DNA from: Legionella quinlivanii
Lineage (GTDB): Bacteria > Pseudomonadota > Gammaproteobacteria > Legionellales > Legionellaceae
DNA: 64,000 nucleotides
NCBI RefSeq assembly: GCF_900461555.1
Contig: NZ_UGOX01000001.1
Coordinates: 2,803,501 to 2,867,500, forward strand
Direction of reading: 5' to 3'
In this document: positions 56,220-64,000 of the stretch, piece after piece
Position numbering within the stretch: the first letter of the stretch is position 1
How the letters are laid out: each line of letters begins with the position of its first letter
Notes under the pieces: generated by a model
What the model was told of the DNA's origin: nothing
The model's database searches: none
The model's input: only the letters and a program-made list of their open reading frames with translations
Made by a program: the position numbers and the translations under genes

Positions 56220-56708
56220 ATGAACAAAAAATTGGCACTATTGATTGCAACTGCTATCTTGCTGCAGGCCTGTAAAGGAACAGGCATTTACAAAAAGCCG
56301 CCTCTTAATGATCCAAGCGATGATGCAACGATTAAACTTGCTGAAGCCGCTTCGTCCATTAGCGATTCCATGCTTCAGATGACCAGAGTTGAAAAGAGCA
56401 TCGTTCCACCGCACGGGGATAATACTCTCACTATACCCAATGCTTACAACCTGCAAGCCAGAGCTTCAGTGGACTGGTCTGGCCCGATTGAGGAATTGAC
56501 CGCACGTATTGCGAAAGCTGCTCACTATCGTTTAAGAGTACTGGGTCCTGAACCCGCTATTCCGGTACTTATAAGTCTGAATGCCAAAGATCAGAGCCTT
56601 GCCGAAATACTGCGAAACATTGATTATCAGGCCAAACACAAGGCGAACATACATGTTTATCCAAACAGTCAGGTAGTTGAATTACGATATGTCAAAATTT
56701 ATTCCTAG
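56220..56708 (+). CDS. dotD: Dot/Icm secretion lipoprotein DotD
   Basis: DotD is an outer-membrane lipoprotein that, with DotC, places DotH in the outer-membrane core of the type IVB secretion machine. 162 residues (L. pneumophila about 163): signal peptide with lipobox LQAC (Cys18), then a C-terminal domain with secretin-N-like pattern (LSLNAKDQSLAEILRNIDYQA). It is followed by dotC with a 20-base overlap. Confidence 0.95.
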   Translation: MNKKLALLIATAILLQACKGTGIYKKPPLNDPSDDATIKLAEAASSISDSMLQMTRVEKSIVPPHGDNTLTIPNAYNLQARASVDWSGPIEELTARIAKAAHYRLRVLGPEPAIPVLISLNAKDQSLAEILRNIDYQAKHKANIHVYPNSQVVELRYVKIYS

Positions 56709-57609
56709 TTTAAGTGTTTGCTGTTTGACCCTTTTGGTGGCAGCATGCGCACATCGATCCACAGTAACGGTAATTGATACCAGCACACTGCCAGGACTTA
56801 TTGCGATGGGAAACACAGGCCCTGCGAATGCCCGTGGCACGCAAAGCGTTGGTAAAATCAGGGAAATGGCTCTCAAGGAAACAGCTTTGAGCCTTGGCGC
56901 TCAATCAGGACTTGCCTGGAGAGCCTGTCAGATCAATGACGAATTAACCCGACAGCAGCGAACTCTGGACGCAGTCTATGATTTTAACTCCCTGATTCTC
57001 GAAAACAATATCCTGCCTCCTGTCCTGCTGGAAGGGCGGAATACTTTAAATCTTGCTGATCTGCAAACTATCCGTGTGTCCGATAGAGTATATAAAGTTT
57101 CCAAACAAGCCCATTTTGTAACAACGCCACCCACCTGGCGCCAGTACTTGTGGATGGATTACAAAAAACCGGAAACACCGCATGTCAGCTTGCTTCCTAA
57201 ATGCAGAGAAGAAAGAGCTATCTGGGTGGCCTATATAGAAAAAGGCTGGAAAAACGGCGTTGATCAGGCAAATACAATTCTTGAAGAAAGCGTGGCCCGT
57301 ATCAAGGAAGATTTTAGCGGAATGATTCTTTACCGAAAACTGCTGGCGATGAACATGGTCTCGCCTCCTTTCGTATCCCATACTGAACTAGGGGTGACTG
57401 GAGATGCTTCGGAAATTCATATTGATGATCGCGTATTGCGTATCACAGCGCTACCCGGTCTTAATATTAACAGCAAAGAGTGGCGTGCAGCTGTAGAGAA
57501 AGATGAAAATGCCTTGGAGCAATTCAAAAATATGGATAAGCTCGCACAAAACACTAATATCACAGTGACAAGTAAAGCATGGCAGCCGGTAATTGCCCCG
57601 GTGAATTAA
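56689..57609 (+). CDS. dotC: Dot/Icm secretion lipoprotein DotC
   Basis: 306 residues, close to the L. pneumophila length. The ATG at 56689 gives MSKFIPSLSVCCLTLLVAAC with lipobox Cys20; a TTG at 56677 would add four residues. The body has the DotC pattern (LPGLIAMGNTGPANARGTQS, LSLGAQSGLAWR, NNILPPVLLEGR). It works with DotD at the outer-membrane core. Confidence 0.95.
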   Translation: MSKFIPSLSVCCLTLLVAACAHRSTVTVIDTSTLPGLIAMGNTGPANARGTQSVGKIREMALKETALSLGAQSGLAWRACQINDELTRQQRTLDAVYDFNSLILENNILPPVLLEGRNTLNLADLQTIRVSDRVYKVSKQAHFVTTPPTWRQYLWMDYKKPETPHVSLLPKCREERAIWVAYIEKGWKNGVDQANTILEESVARIKEDFSGMILYRKLLAMNMVSPPFVSHTELGVTGDASEIHIDDRVLRITALPGLNINSKEWRAAVEKDENALEQFKNMDKLAQNTNITVTSKAWQPVIAPVN

Positions 57610-58100
57610 GCTGCTTCGCCAGAAATCTTTCTTAAAATCCTCTCTTCCCTCAGGGGAGAGAGTTAGAGAGAGGGGTTTAAAAGCAACCCTAACCCTCACT
57701 GGCGTTAAGTTAAGGACATTTGTCTTTCGCGAAGGCGGGAATCCATCTCTCAATCGACATTATTGCAAGCTCAGAGATGGATCCCCGCCTTCACGGGGGC
57801 GACAGTTCAATATACGATTGAGTTTACTTAATGGCAGTGCCCCTCACCCTCCCCAGCTTGGGAGAGGGGATTTTTTGAGTTAAGACTTATGCGCAATCTA
57901 TAATCACTAACAATGTTGTTATAAAAAATTGAGACCCCGGGCTGGAGTGTCTACAATTAACATCAATAGCTTTGTAATAATTAAAAGCAGCTAGCTGCGC
58001 ACTCTGTACCAGGCTATTCCGTACAAAAATTAGCGCAAACGCTGCCAATAGCTCAACAGAGCAACTAAATACGTCAACTTTTTCAATTCAGGATTTGCAT
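57610..58100. other. Repeat-filled gap between dotC and dotB
   Basis: About 490 bases with no gene. It holds family B palindromes at 57637-57678 and 57841-57870 and a long inverted repeat at 57728-57800 with arms GCGAAGGCGGGAATCCATCT and AGATGGATCCCCGCCTTC. The rest (57890-58100) is AT-rich and may carry a dotB promoter; I can name no clear -35/-10 pair. Confidence 0.6.
57728..57800. repeat. Long inverted repeat, family E
   Basis: GCGAAGGCGGGAATCCATCT and AGATGGATCCCCGCCTTCACG are inverted arms about 30 bases apart. It can fold to a stable hairpin. It resembles the short palindrome at 5185-5209 at its core. Confidence 0.7.
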
Positions 58101-59231
58101 ATGAGTAACATTAGTCTGATGCCAGATGAACCTACCCGATTCACGCCCATTTTTATGGACAAAATGTTAGAGCATGCAGAAAGTCTCCATGCCTCAGATA
58201 TCACTATTCAGACCGGCTCACCTATCTTTGCCGAAGTATATGGCCGACTTCTAAAAATTACTAACCGCACCTTATCCAATACCGAGCTGGGAGACCTGAT
58301 TAATTCCATCTATGGTCCTAACGCTACTACCCAGTTATTATCAGGTAAGGATATCGATACCCATTATGAATTCCGGCCCAACCGCGGCGTGCGTTATCGT
58401 TACCGGGTCAATGCCACAGCTTGTCTGGTCGAAGGGCATGATGCTATCCAAATCACTTTGCGGACGATTCCGACTACCCCGCCAAGACTGGAAACAATGG
58501 GACTTCCTGATAACATTCTCGAGTCTATAGCTCCCCAGGAAGGGATTGTCTTTATCACTGGCGCAACCGGCTCTGGTAAATCCACATTGCTTGCCTCTAT
58601 TATTCGCGAATTGATTGAGACTCAGGATTCCAATCGAAAAGTTCTCACCTATGAGTCGCCTATCGAGTTTGTGTTCGATGAGATTGAAACAATTTCGGCT
58701 GTGGTCAGTCAGTCTGAAATTCCCCGCCACTTACCCGATTTCGCTGATGGCGTTCGTAATGCGCTTCGTAGAAAACCCCGTTTGATTATGGTGGGAGAGT
58801 GTCGTGATGCGGCAACAATCAGTGCGGCTTTAGAGGCTGCATTGACCGGTCACCCTGTGTATACCACCCTGCATACCTCCGGGGTTGCTGAAACCATGCG
58901 ACGACTGGTAACCTCGTTTAGCGGTGAGGAACGGTTGGGACGAACCATCGACATTCTTGAAACCATTCGGCTCTGTATCTGGCAAAAGCTGGTTCCTACC
59001 GTAGATGAAAAACGGGTGGCCTTGAGAGAATATTTAGTTTTTGATGAAGAGGTCCGCGATATTCTGCTTGAAAGTGACCCCAATGATGTCACCTCCCAGA
59101 CACGAAAGCTGGTAAGGCAAAAAGGGCAGTTAATGACGGTGGATGCCCGTAATAAATTTGAACAAGGAATTATCAGTGAACGGGTTTATAAGCTGATTAT
59201 TGCCGGAACCAAAGAATACCAAAGAGAATAA
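58101..59231 (+). CDS. dotB: Dot/Icm secretion ATPase DotB
   Basis: DotB is the hexameric VirB11/PilT-like ATPase that docks on DotO and powers the machine. 376 residues, as in L. pneumophila (377): N-terminal domain, Walker A GATGSGKST (Lys160), Asp and His boxes (LTYESPIEFVFDE, HPVYTTLHTSGV), Walker B LIMVGECRD. The ATG at 58101 has AGGA upstream; the reading from 58095 starts with TTG. It converges with dotA. Confidence 0.96.
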   Translation: MSNISLMPDEPTRFTPIFMDKMLEHAESLHASDITIQTGSPIFAEVYGRLLKITNRTLSNTELGDLINSIYGPNATTQLLSGKDIDTHYEFRPNRGVRYRYRVNATACLVEGHDAIQITLRTIPTTPPRLETMGLPDNILESIAPQEGIVFITGATGSGKSTLLASIIRELIETQDSNRKVLTYESPIEFVFDEIETISAVVSQSEIPRHLPDFADGVRNALRRKPRLIMVGECRDAATISAALEAALTGHPVYTTLHTSGVAETMRRLVTSFSGEERLGRTIDILETIRLCIWQKLVPTVDEKRVALREYLVFDEEVRDILLESDPNDVTSQTRKLVRQKGQLMTVDARNKFEQGIISERVYKLIIAGTKEYQRE

Positions 59232-59233
59232 CA

Positions 59234-59251
59234 GGAGCTATTATCAGCTCC
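59234..59251 (+). terminator. Short hairpin after dotB
   Basis: GGAGCT (59234-59239) and AGCTCC (59246-59251) with loop ATTATC, three bases after the dotB stop codon. Confidence 0.4.
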
Positions 59252-59312
59252 ATTAATTGATCTGCCACAATCCTCATATTGATAAAAATAGCTATCGAAT
59301 CCCAGGAAAACC

Positions 59313-59339
59313 TTGTTCCGCCCATACCGGGCGGAACAA
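59313..59339. terminator. Bidirectional terminator between dotB and dotA
   Basis: TTGTTCCGCCC (59313-59323) and GGGCGGAACAA (59329-59339) form a perfect 11-bp stem with loop ATACC. T-rich sequence follows on the plus strand and A/T-rich sequence flanks the other side. It lies in the gap where dotB and dotA converge. Confidence 0.8.
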
Positions 59340-59342
59340 TTA

Positions 59343-62234
59343 TTATTCTCCACCTGCAGTTGCTTCCACATTCGCTCCAGGCGAGCTGACCGCGCTAGCG
59401 GCTTTCTTGACGCCTTTCATCGCGTAACCGCTGAGTTGTTTATCAATCTGCTGAGCCGCTTTAGCCGTGCTCGAGCCCGCGTCACTTATCTGCTTCTTGG
59501 GTTCTTCAGCCCATTGTGAGGTTTCCTGACCAATACCTTCGGGCTGACCGCCAATCCATCGTAATACCTTATCGGGAAGATAAGTAATCAGAGTGAAGGA
59601 CTTGGTCACTGCCGTCACATACATCATGGTATAAACCAGAATTGAGAAGAAGAACCCATAAATACCCGCCCAACCCGTATATCCCGTGCTGGTATTAATG
59701 GCACCCGCCTGCTTACTGGGATCCCCGGAAGTGCTGCTGTAACTAAATGCCGAGCCGCTTGGATCCCCCTGAATGAAAGTCACCACATTGTAGAAACCGG
59801 CATTAATAATCCAGACCACCACATAGGAGAGCGCAATGGCGGCGATATAGCCAATAATCATCATCGCCGGCCGCAAGAAGACATTCATAAGAATCATGAT
59901 AGCCTGCTCCCCTTTACCAAAGGCGCCCTCGCCTTCCGGATGGGTGATTCCAAGTGCAACAATCGGTGCCGCCACCATGGCCTCAATCACCGCAATCAAC
60001 CACCCCATCGTACCGAAGGTGAAGATCATATACGGCAGGAAAGGAATAAAATAGGCAGTTGTAAATCCTATACTGACCATCGTTCCCAACCAGGCAATCA
60101 GTAAAGGCATTACCATTGCTATCAGCGGGAATATGAACACACCAAACCAGGGAATTAATATACTGGTAATTGCCATCATCAGCAGATAAATCCACAACTC
60201 ATTGGCAAAATTGATATAGTTCACGCCCATATTTGCCAGCGCAATGACCGGATTCACCGTGGGCTGCTGAATAAAAGATACGCCATAGGTAAAGATCTGC
60301 GCCATCCCTTGTAAAGGAACCGAGAGGAAGGTCAACACGACCATATTAATAATCTGTGCCATCATAGAGAGGAACAAATTAAACAGAGTTACAAAGATGA
60401 CGTTGTAAAGCAGAACACCGAACATTTCGCCCAAACAGAATACGAAGAACAAAATCTGCACTTTTCCGCAGCTAAAACTCATCGGTTTTAAGTAGAACGG
60501 CGTGAAAGTGATATTAATTTTCATAGCGAATTTGGGCGCTGTCACAATCCCAGGCTGCCCCGGTAACTGCACCATAGACGCATTGCTAATATAACCGTAG
60601 GTCGTAGACGAGCCTAATCCGGTTACCGCCTTATGGCTAATTGAATTAAAGGTGGGAACGTCCAATCCTGAGTTCAATACGGTGGAGCCGTCAATCAATC
60701 CGGCAATATGTTTTACATATTTATCATCCCCCTGATACCATTGACATAATTCAGAGTATTGCCCTTTACAAGTCCCATCGCCTCCAAACGCATTGGTCAT
60801 GGTACTAATATCCGCGGAACTGCTGTCAAGTCCGGAATCTGAATCTGTTTGGTTCGACAACTTGATATCAGAAGAGTTAATTTTGGCCAGGTCAATAAAA
60901 TAACTGCCAGCCATTAACCAACCCTGAGCCTCTGCTTTGGCAATAAAATCCCTGACATTGTCCTTGGTTTTACTTTCTGTAGCCTGTGTATAGAGATTTA
61001 AAGTAGGAAGCATGATGCCATTATAATCCGCTACCGCTCCCTGAAACTCAGTACCATTGAACAGTGGTGCACTTTGAGCTGAGGAATCGCTGCCCCAGGA
61101 GATACAATCCTTGTCAGGACTGCTGCAGGGAACTCCAGTAGACATATAGGCAACACCATATTGCTGAACAGCAACCTTGGAGAACTCATTATCCTTATTG
61201 ATTGAGGCATAGGTTGAAGAGTTCAGCTTTGGATCATTATTCACCATCACCGTGGCCACTTGCGACAAATCCTGATACATCTGCTGGATGGCTATCGCTC
61301 GCGACATTTTTACGGTATCAATTTCATTTTTGTCGAGAGTAGAGATATTTTTTTGAATGGTGGTAATTTTATCGGCAGGATAGGCATTCCACTCGATCTT
61401 TCCGCAAATGCCGTTTAAAAAGGAATAGGCTGAATCCGAGTCGAAATTCGGCATTGGAACACTTTGTTTTGAATTATTCGGATTATTATTTTGCTGGGTG
61501 ACCACATTGACTGTATTAAGGAAATCAGGAACATTGGTCTGACAAAAATCCTTCATTTCCTTACTGGGTCCGTTGACACAGGGACCCGAGTTTTTACTTG
61601 CCTGATTTTTGTATCCCTGCTGCACACTTGTCAGCGTATTTTGCAGCCCGAGCATACAAACCTGACCCGCAAGAATCGCAGTAGCCCCTGTTGCGATACT
61701 GCCATTGTCTCCAAGAATCGATTTCATGGGGTCCATCTGAGCCTGGACTATCACGCCTCCACGGTTAAGATAACTCAATGCGGCCTGCCAGACTTTATCA
61801 GCCGCACCAACCCCCTGTACGACCACCCACATAACGAAAATCTGCATCAGGCAGTAACCAGACGCTTTAGGTATTAAAAGTGCCAGGCCAAAGGTTGATC
61901 GCAACGGAACCCATATGGACGACCATTTCTGCCCAAGCATTTGCCCTTCATGGGCCGTATTAACAGTGGACACCAGGAGGGTGTACATGATTATAATACC
62001 GCCCAGAGCCAGCACCGCCGAGTTGAATACGCTAAACATCGTCCCCATAATCTGGCTGCCGGTGCCATGCAGCACACCATCGACTATTCCAAAAATATTA
62101 CCCAGAAAAACAACCGAATAATCACTGGGCGGAGGAGCAAAACTGATAGAACTGCTTCCGCCGCTGGCACTGTCTTGTGCAAGGGCTAACAGGGGAAAGA
62201 ATGCAGAAAGCAAACCCAATACTATTTTATTCAT
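59343..62234 (-). CDS. dotA: Dot/Icm secretion protein DotA
   Basis: A large inner-membrane protein of the type IVB system, in L. pneumophila with about eight membrane helices and also found as released rings. 963 residues, shorter than L. pneumophila DotA (1048). A signal-like N-terminus (MNKIVLGLLSAFFPLLALAQ) is followed by helices near ~40-130, a large soluble periplasmic part (~140-570), and a cluster of helices at ~600-880. The ATG at 62234 lies inside the icmV end behind AGGTG; the GTG at 62243 is less likely. The length difference mostly concerns the periplasmic region, judging from its position. Confidence 0.95.
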   Translation of the reverse strand: MNKIVLGLLSAFFPLLALAQDSASGGSSSISFAPPPSDYSVVFLGNIFGIVDGVLHGTGSQIMGTMFSVFNSAVLALGGIIIMYTLLVSTVNTAHEGQMLGQKWSSIWVPLRSTFGLALLIPKASGYCLMQIFVMWVVVQGVGAADKVWQAALSYLNRGGVIVQAQMDPMKSILGDNGSIATGATAILAGQVCMLGLQNTLTSVQQGYKNQASKNSGPCVNGPSKEMKDFCQTNVPDFLNTVNVVTQQNNNPNNSKQSVPMPNFDSDSAYSFLNGICGKIEWNAYPADKITTIQKNISTLDKNEIDTVKMSRAIAIQQMYQDLSQVATVMVNNDPKLNSSTYASINKDNEFSKVAVQQYGVAYMSTGVPCSSPDKDCISWGSDSSAQSAPLFNGTEFQGAVADYNGIMLPTLNLYTQATESKTKDNVRDFIAKAEAQGWLMAGSYFIDLAKINSSDIKLSNQTDSDSGLDSSSADISTMTNAFGGDGTCKGQYSELCQWYQGDDKYVKHIAGLIDGSTVLNSGLDVPTFNSISHKAVTGLGSSTTYGYISNASMVQLPGQPGIVTAPKFAMKINITFTPFYLKPMSFSCGKVQILFFVFCLGEMFGVLLYNVIFVTLFNLFLSMMAQIINMVVLTFLSVPLQGMAQIFTYGVSFIQQPTVNPVIALANMGVNYINFANELWIYLLMMAITSILIPWFGVFIFPLIAMVMPLLIAWLGTMVSIGFTTAYFIPFLPYMIFTFGTMGWLIAVIEAMVAAPIVALGITHPEGEGAFGKGEQAIMILMNVFLRPAMMIIGYIAAIALSYVVVWIINAGFYNVVTFIQGDPSGSAFSYSSTSGDPSKQAGAINTSTGYTGWAGIYGFFFSILVYTMMYVTAVTKSFTLITYLPDKVLRWIGGQPEGIGQETSQWAEEPKKQISDAGSSTAKAAQQIDKQLSGYAMKGVKKAASAVSSPGANVEATAGGE

Positions 62235-62685
62235 GTTTTTCACCTAACAGACCCTGCCGATACCATTCCTTAATAGAAACTCCCAGTTTACGATGTTTAA
62301 TCTGGTAATACCAAAAGTGATAGCGAAAAGATAAAGCAAGCGCGATGAACATCACCACAATGCTCAGTAAAATAGATCTCCAGGTACCGTATAAAACATG
62401 GTAGCCGGTATATCCAAGCATGAATATGGCAATCAGCACCATCAAAATACTTAAGCGATATAATCCTTTCTGGCGGGCAAGCAATTCGGCGTCATCGAGA
62501 TGCAGTTCACGTACCGCTTGTTTAAAAGATTCACCCGTTGTGCTTTGCTGGGGAACAAACATTTTTTTAAACCCATTACCCAGATAAGCGGTAAAGGATT
62601 TTAAACGATCGTAGTCTACCCAATAACGAATATTGAAGATACTTCTGATAATCGTACCTATCCGCGAGTCACTTACTTTTTTCAT
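62227..62685 (-). CDS. icmV: Dot/Icm secretion protein IcmV
   Basis: 152 residues, like L. pneumophila IcmV (151). Two adjacent helices (~81-120) lie in the second half, with a basic N-terminal region. It begins MKKVSDSRIGTIIRSIFN and ends GLLGEKHE, where dotA begins (8-base overlap). It is an inner-membrane component, co-transcribed with dotA and divergent from icmW. Confidence 0.94.
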   Translation of the reverse strand: MKKVSDSRIGTIIRSIFNIRYWVDYDRLKSFTAYLGNGFKKMFVPQQSTTGESFKQAVRELHLDDAELLARQKGLYRLSILMVLIAIFMLGYTGYHVLYGTWRSILLSIVVMFIALALSFRYHFWYYQIKHRKLGVSIKEWYRQGLLGEKHE

Positions 62686-62772
62686 AAAATTTACTTTCTA
62701 TGTATTAGATTTTTCTACCACTTACTATACTATAGTAGTTACATAGCCCCCAGTCTATCAATTAGTTTGACA

Positions 62773-62788
62773 GTAAAAAAAGAGTAAA
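62773..62788 (+). promoter_or_regulatory. GTAAA-N6-GTAAA, CpxR-like site before icmW
   Basis: Two GTAAA direct repeats lie at 62773-62777 and 62784-62788, immediately upstream of the icmW ATG (62792). A GTAAA also lies on the opposite strand close to the icmV start. CpxR regulates icmV and icmW in L. pneumophila and binds GTAAA repeats with a short spacer. The position inside the ribosome-binding region makes coincidence possible. Confidence 0.35.
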
Positions 62789-62791
62789 TGT

Positions 62792-63247
62792 ATGCCTGAT
62801 CTAAGTCATGAAGCTTCAGCCCAATATTGGTTTGAATATGTGGATCCAATGATCTACCGCGTAATTACCTTTATGGAAAGCGTGGAAGACTGGACAATGG
62901 ATGGAAATCCGGAATTGGAAGCGGCTATTAAAAAGCTCGGTGAAGAGCTTGATGACATCGATAAAGTCGATATGGGAATGCTGGGCCAGGAGGATGCTTT
63001 CATTCGATTGGCAGGAAATATCAAGTCAGGACGCGGCCTTAGACTTTTACAAGCCATTGATACTGTACATCCAGGCAGTGCATCGCGTATTCTGATCCAT
63101 GCGGAAGAAACCAGTCTGGGCAGCCATGATCCGGCCGGGTTCTTTCTGAAAAGAAATATTACATTTGAACGCCTGCGTCTGCTGGGACGCGTTTTTTCAG
63201 AATATCGCTTAAAACTTGTTGCTCGTGCTCTTGAAGGGGAAGAATAA
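62792..63247 (+). CDS. icmW: Dot/Icm adaptor protein IcmW
   Basis: 151 residues, the same as L. pneumophila IcmW. A small acidic cytoplasmic protein that pairs with IcmS to bring effectors to the DotL coupling complex. It begins MPDLSHEASAQYWFEYVDPM and is helical throughout, with no membrane segment. It shares a divergent control region with icmV and is directly followed by icmX. Confidence 0.96.
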   Translation: MPDLSHEASAQYWFEYVDPMIYRVITFMESVEDWTMDGNPELEAAIKKLGEELDDIDKVDMGMLGQEDAFIRLAGNIKSGRGLRLLQAIDTVHPGSASRILIHAEETSLGSHDPAGFFLKRNITFERLRLLGRVFSEYRLKLVARALEGEE

Positions 63248-64000
63248 ATGCTATTGAAACTGAAACAGACTGTACCCGTTTTGCTTTTACTCTGTTCATC
63301 GACTGCTATGGCTGATCCAACAGGAGGCCTGGATGATGCCGGTGGCGGCGGCCAAAGTGATTTGCCTACCTATCTGCAAAATCTTGGAAAGTATTTTGGT
63401 TATGACATTACCCAGTATTGTACAACCGGAGGAACTTGCAGTCAGGGCGGGGGCGGCTCGGATACTTTCAGTAATTTGCTGATCAACTCTCAAAATAATT
63501 TAGCTCCTCAATTATCCAGCTATTACAGCTTTCTCGGCGCTTTGCTTTCACCAGGCGCATCCAGCAATGGCAGTAGTGGACAAGGCGCTCCCATTGTGAA
63601 CGGCGGTTCACAGGGCAACAGCACTATTAACAGTCTGGCTGCAACTACTTTTCCTTCCTATGGCAGCACCTCAGGAAGCGGCGTCAGTGCCTCCGCTCTG
63701 ATTGATCAGACAGCCAATAAGCAATATATGTCAGATCCGGTCAGCCAGGCAGTTTTTAATATTCTGACAACCCCTAACAGCAGTTATTGTGTTAACAATG
63801 ACGGTTCCTGGAAGCAGCAATGTAAATATCTGTATCGTAGCCTGGTAATGTCAAACGTGATAGGCACCCTGCCCTCAACCGATGATTTTTTTAACAGCTC
63901 TTATACGCAGGGGCTTGTTTCACAATTAAACAGCAACGCCCTGCTTTCTCCAATGCTGTTCAGCACGAATTCTGGCGGTCAGACAACAACTTCTTCCCCG
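63248..64000 (+). CDS. icmX: Dot/Icm secretion protein IcmX, 5' part (runs off the window)
   Basis: The ATG at 63248 directly follows the icmW stop codon. The first 251 residues are present: a signal peptide (LKQTVPVLLLLCSSTAMA), then Gly/Ser-rich sequence with LDDAGGGGQSDLPTYLQNLG and DITQYCTTGGTCSQGGGGS, which is typical of the periplasmic, Ser-rich IcmX. The gene continues past the right edge; L. pneumophila IcmX has about 466 residues. Confidence 0.93.
   Translation, partial: MLLKLKQTVPVLLLLCSSTAMADPTGGLDDAGGGGQSDLPTYLQNLGKYFGYDITQYCTTGGTCSQGGGGSDTFSNLLINSQNNLAPQLSSYYSFLGALLSPGASSNGSSGQGAPIVNGGSQGNSTINSLAATTFPSYGSTSGSGVSASALIDQTANKQYMSDPVSQAVFNILTTPNSSYCVNNDGSWKQQCKYLYRSLVMSNVIGTLPSTDDFFNSSYTQGLVSQLNSNALLSPMLFSTNSGGQTTTSSP

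Noticed and set aside
57637-57870. Possible CRISPR-like repeats in the dotC-dotB gap
   Set aside because: The repeats are inverted palindromes of different lengths without regular spacers.
61491-62189. Plus-strand frames antisense to dotA
   Set aside because: They are shadows of dotA, which is confidently identified by length, neighbours and membrane pattern.

Overview
The window is a chromosomal segment of a Legionella species, probably not L. pneumophila. The clearest marker is the right end: the Dot/Icm type IV secretion genes dotD, dotC, dotB, dotA, icmV, icmW and the start of icmX. Other typical signs are a mevalonate pathway for isoprenoids, a CBU_0585-family small protein otherwise seen in Legionella and Coxiella, and several charged, unrecognised proteins of the kind that feed Dot/Icm secretion. 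Species was not determined; no database was consulted.

Layout. 0.1-9.6 kb: a mosaic of housekeeping genes (DEAD-box RNA helicase, glutathione peroxidase), a two-gene O-methyltransferase/adenylate-forming enzyme unit, and three unrecognised proteins, one with a nucleotidyltransferase-like motif. 9.8-19.8 kb: a tetrapyrrole region with hemD and a divergent glutamyl-tRNA reductase (hemA) either side of a good Fur-box match, then hemC-hemL-hemJ, a short basic protein and a MATE exporter on one strand, a heme oxygenase-family gene divergent from hemH, and a frameshifted membrane-anchored gene. 20.2-25.1 kb: trpS, then an AT-rich stretch of unknown and broken genes (a RhuM-Fic pseudogene with two lesions, a split nuclease-like gene) that ends at three tRNA genes (Arg-TCG, Lys-TTT, Lys-TTT). 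This looks like a decayed accessory island.

25.6-37.8 kb: mevalonate genes in two blocks (HMG-CoA reductase with a phosphomevalonate-kinase-like GHMP kinase; diphosphomevalonate decarboxylase with mevalonate kinase). They flank two FUSC-family membrane proteins, an Mla/Mce lipid-transport operon with a STAS-permease fusion, and pal-cpoB-queE. 37.9-49 kb: ftsB, enolase, a second MATE transporter, a short secretin-like protein, a Pit phosphate transporter pair, adenosine deaminase and a hybrid histidine kinase. 49.1-56.1 kb: rpoH, ftsX-ftsE-ftsY, an M16 peptidase pair and rsmD.

56.2-64.0 kb: dotD-dotC-(repeat-rich gap)-dotB, convergent with icmV-dotA, then icmW-icmX divergent from icmV. Products are the outer-membrane lipoproteins DotC and DotD, the DotB ATPase, the DotA membrane protein, the IcmW adaptor and IcmX. 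Several families of intergenic inverted repeats are scattered through the window. The most interesting unit is the Fur-box-associated heme synthesis and heme oxygenase region with an embedded MATE exporter.
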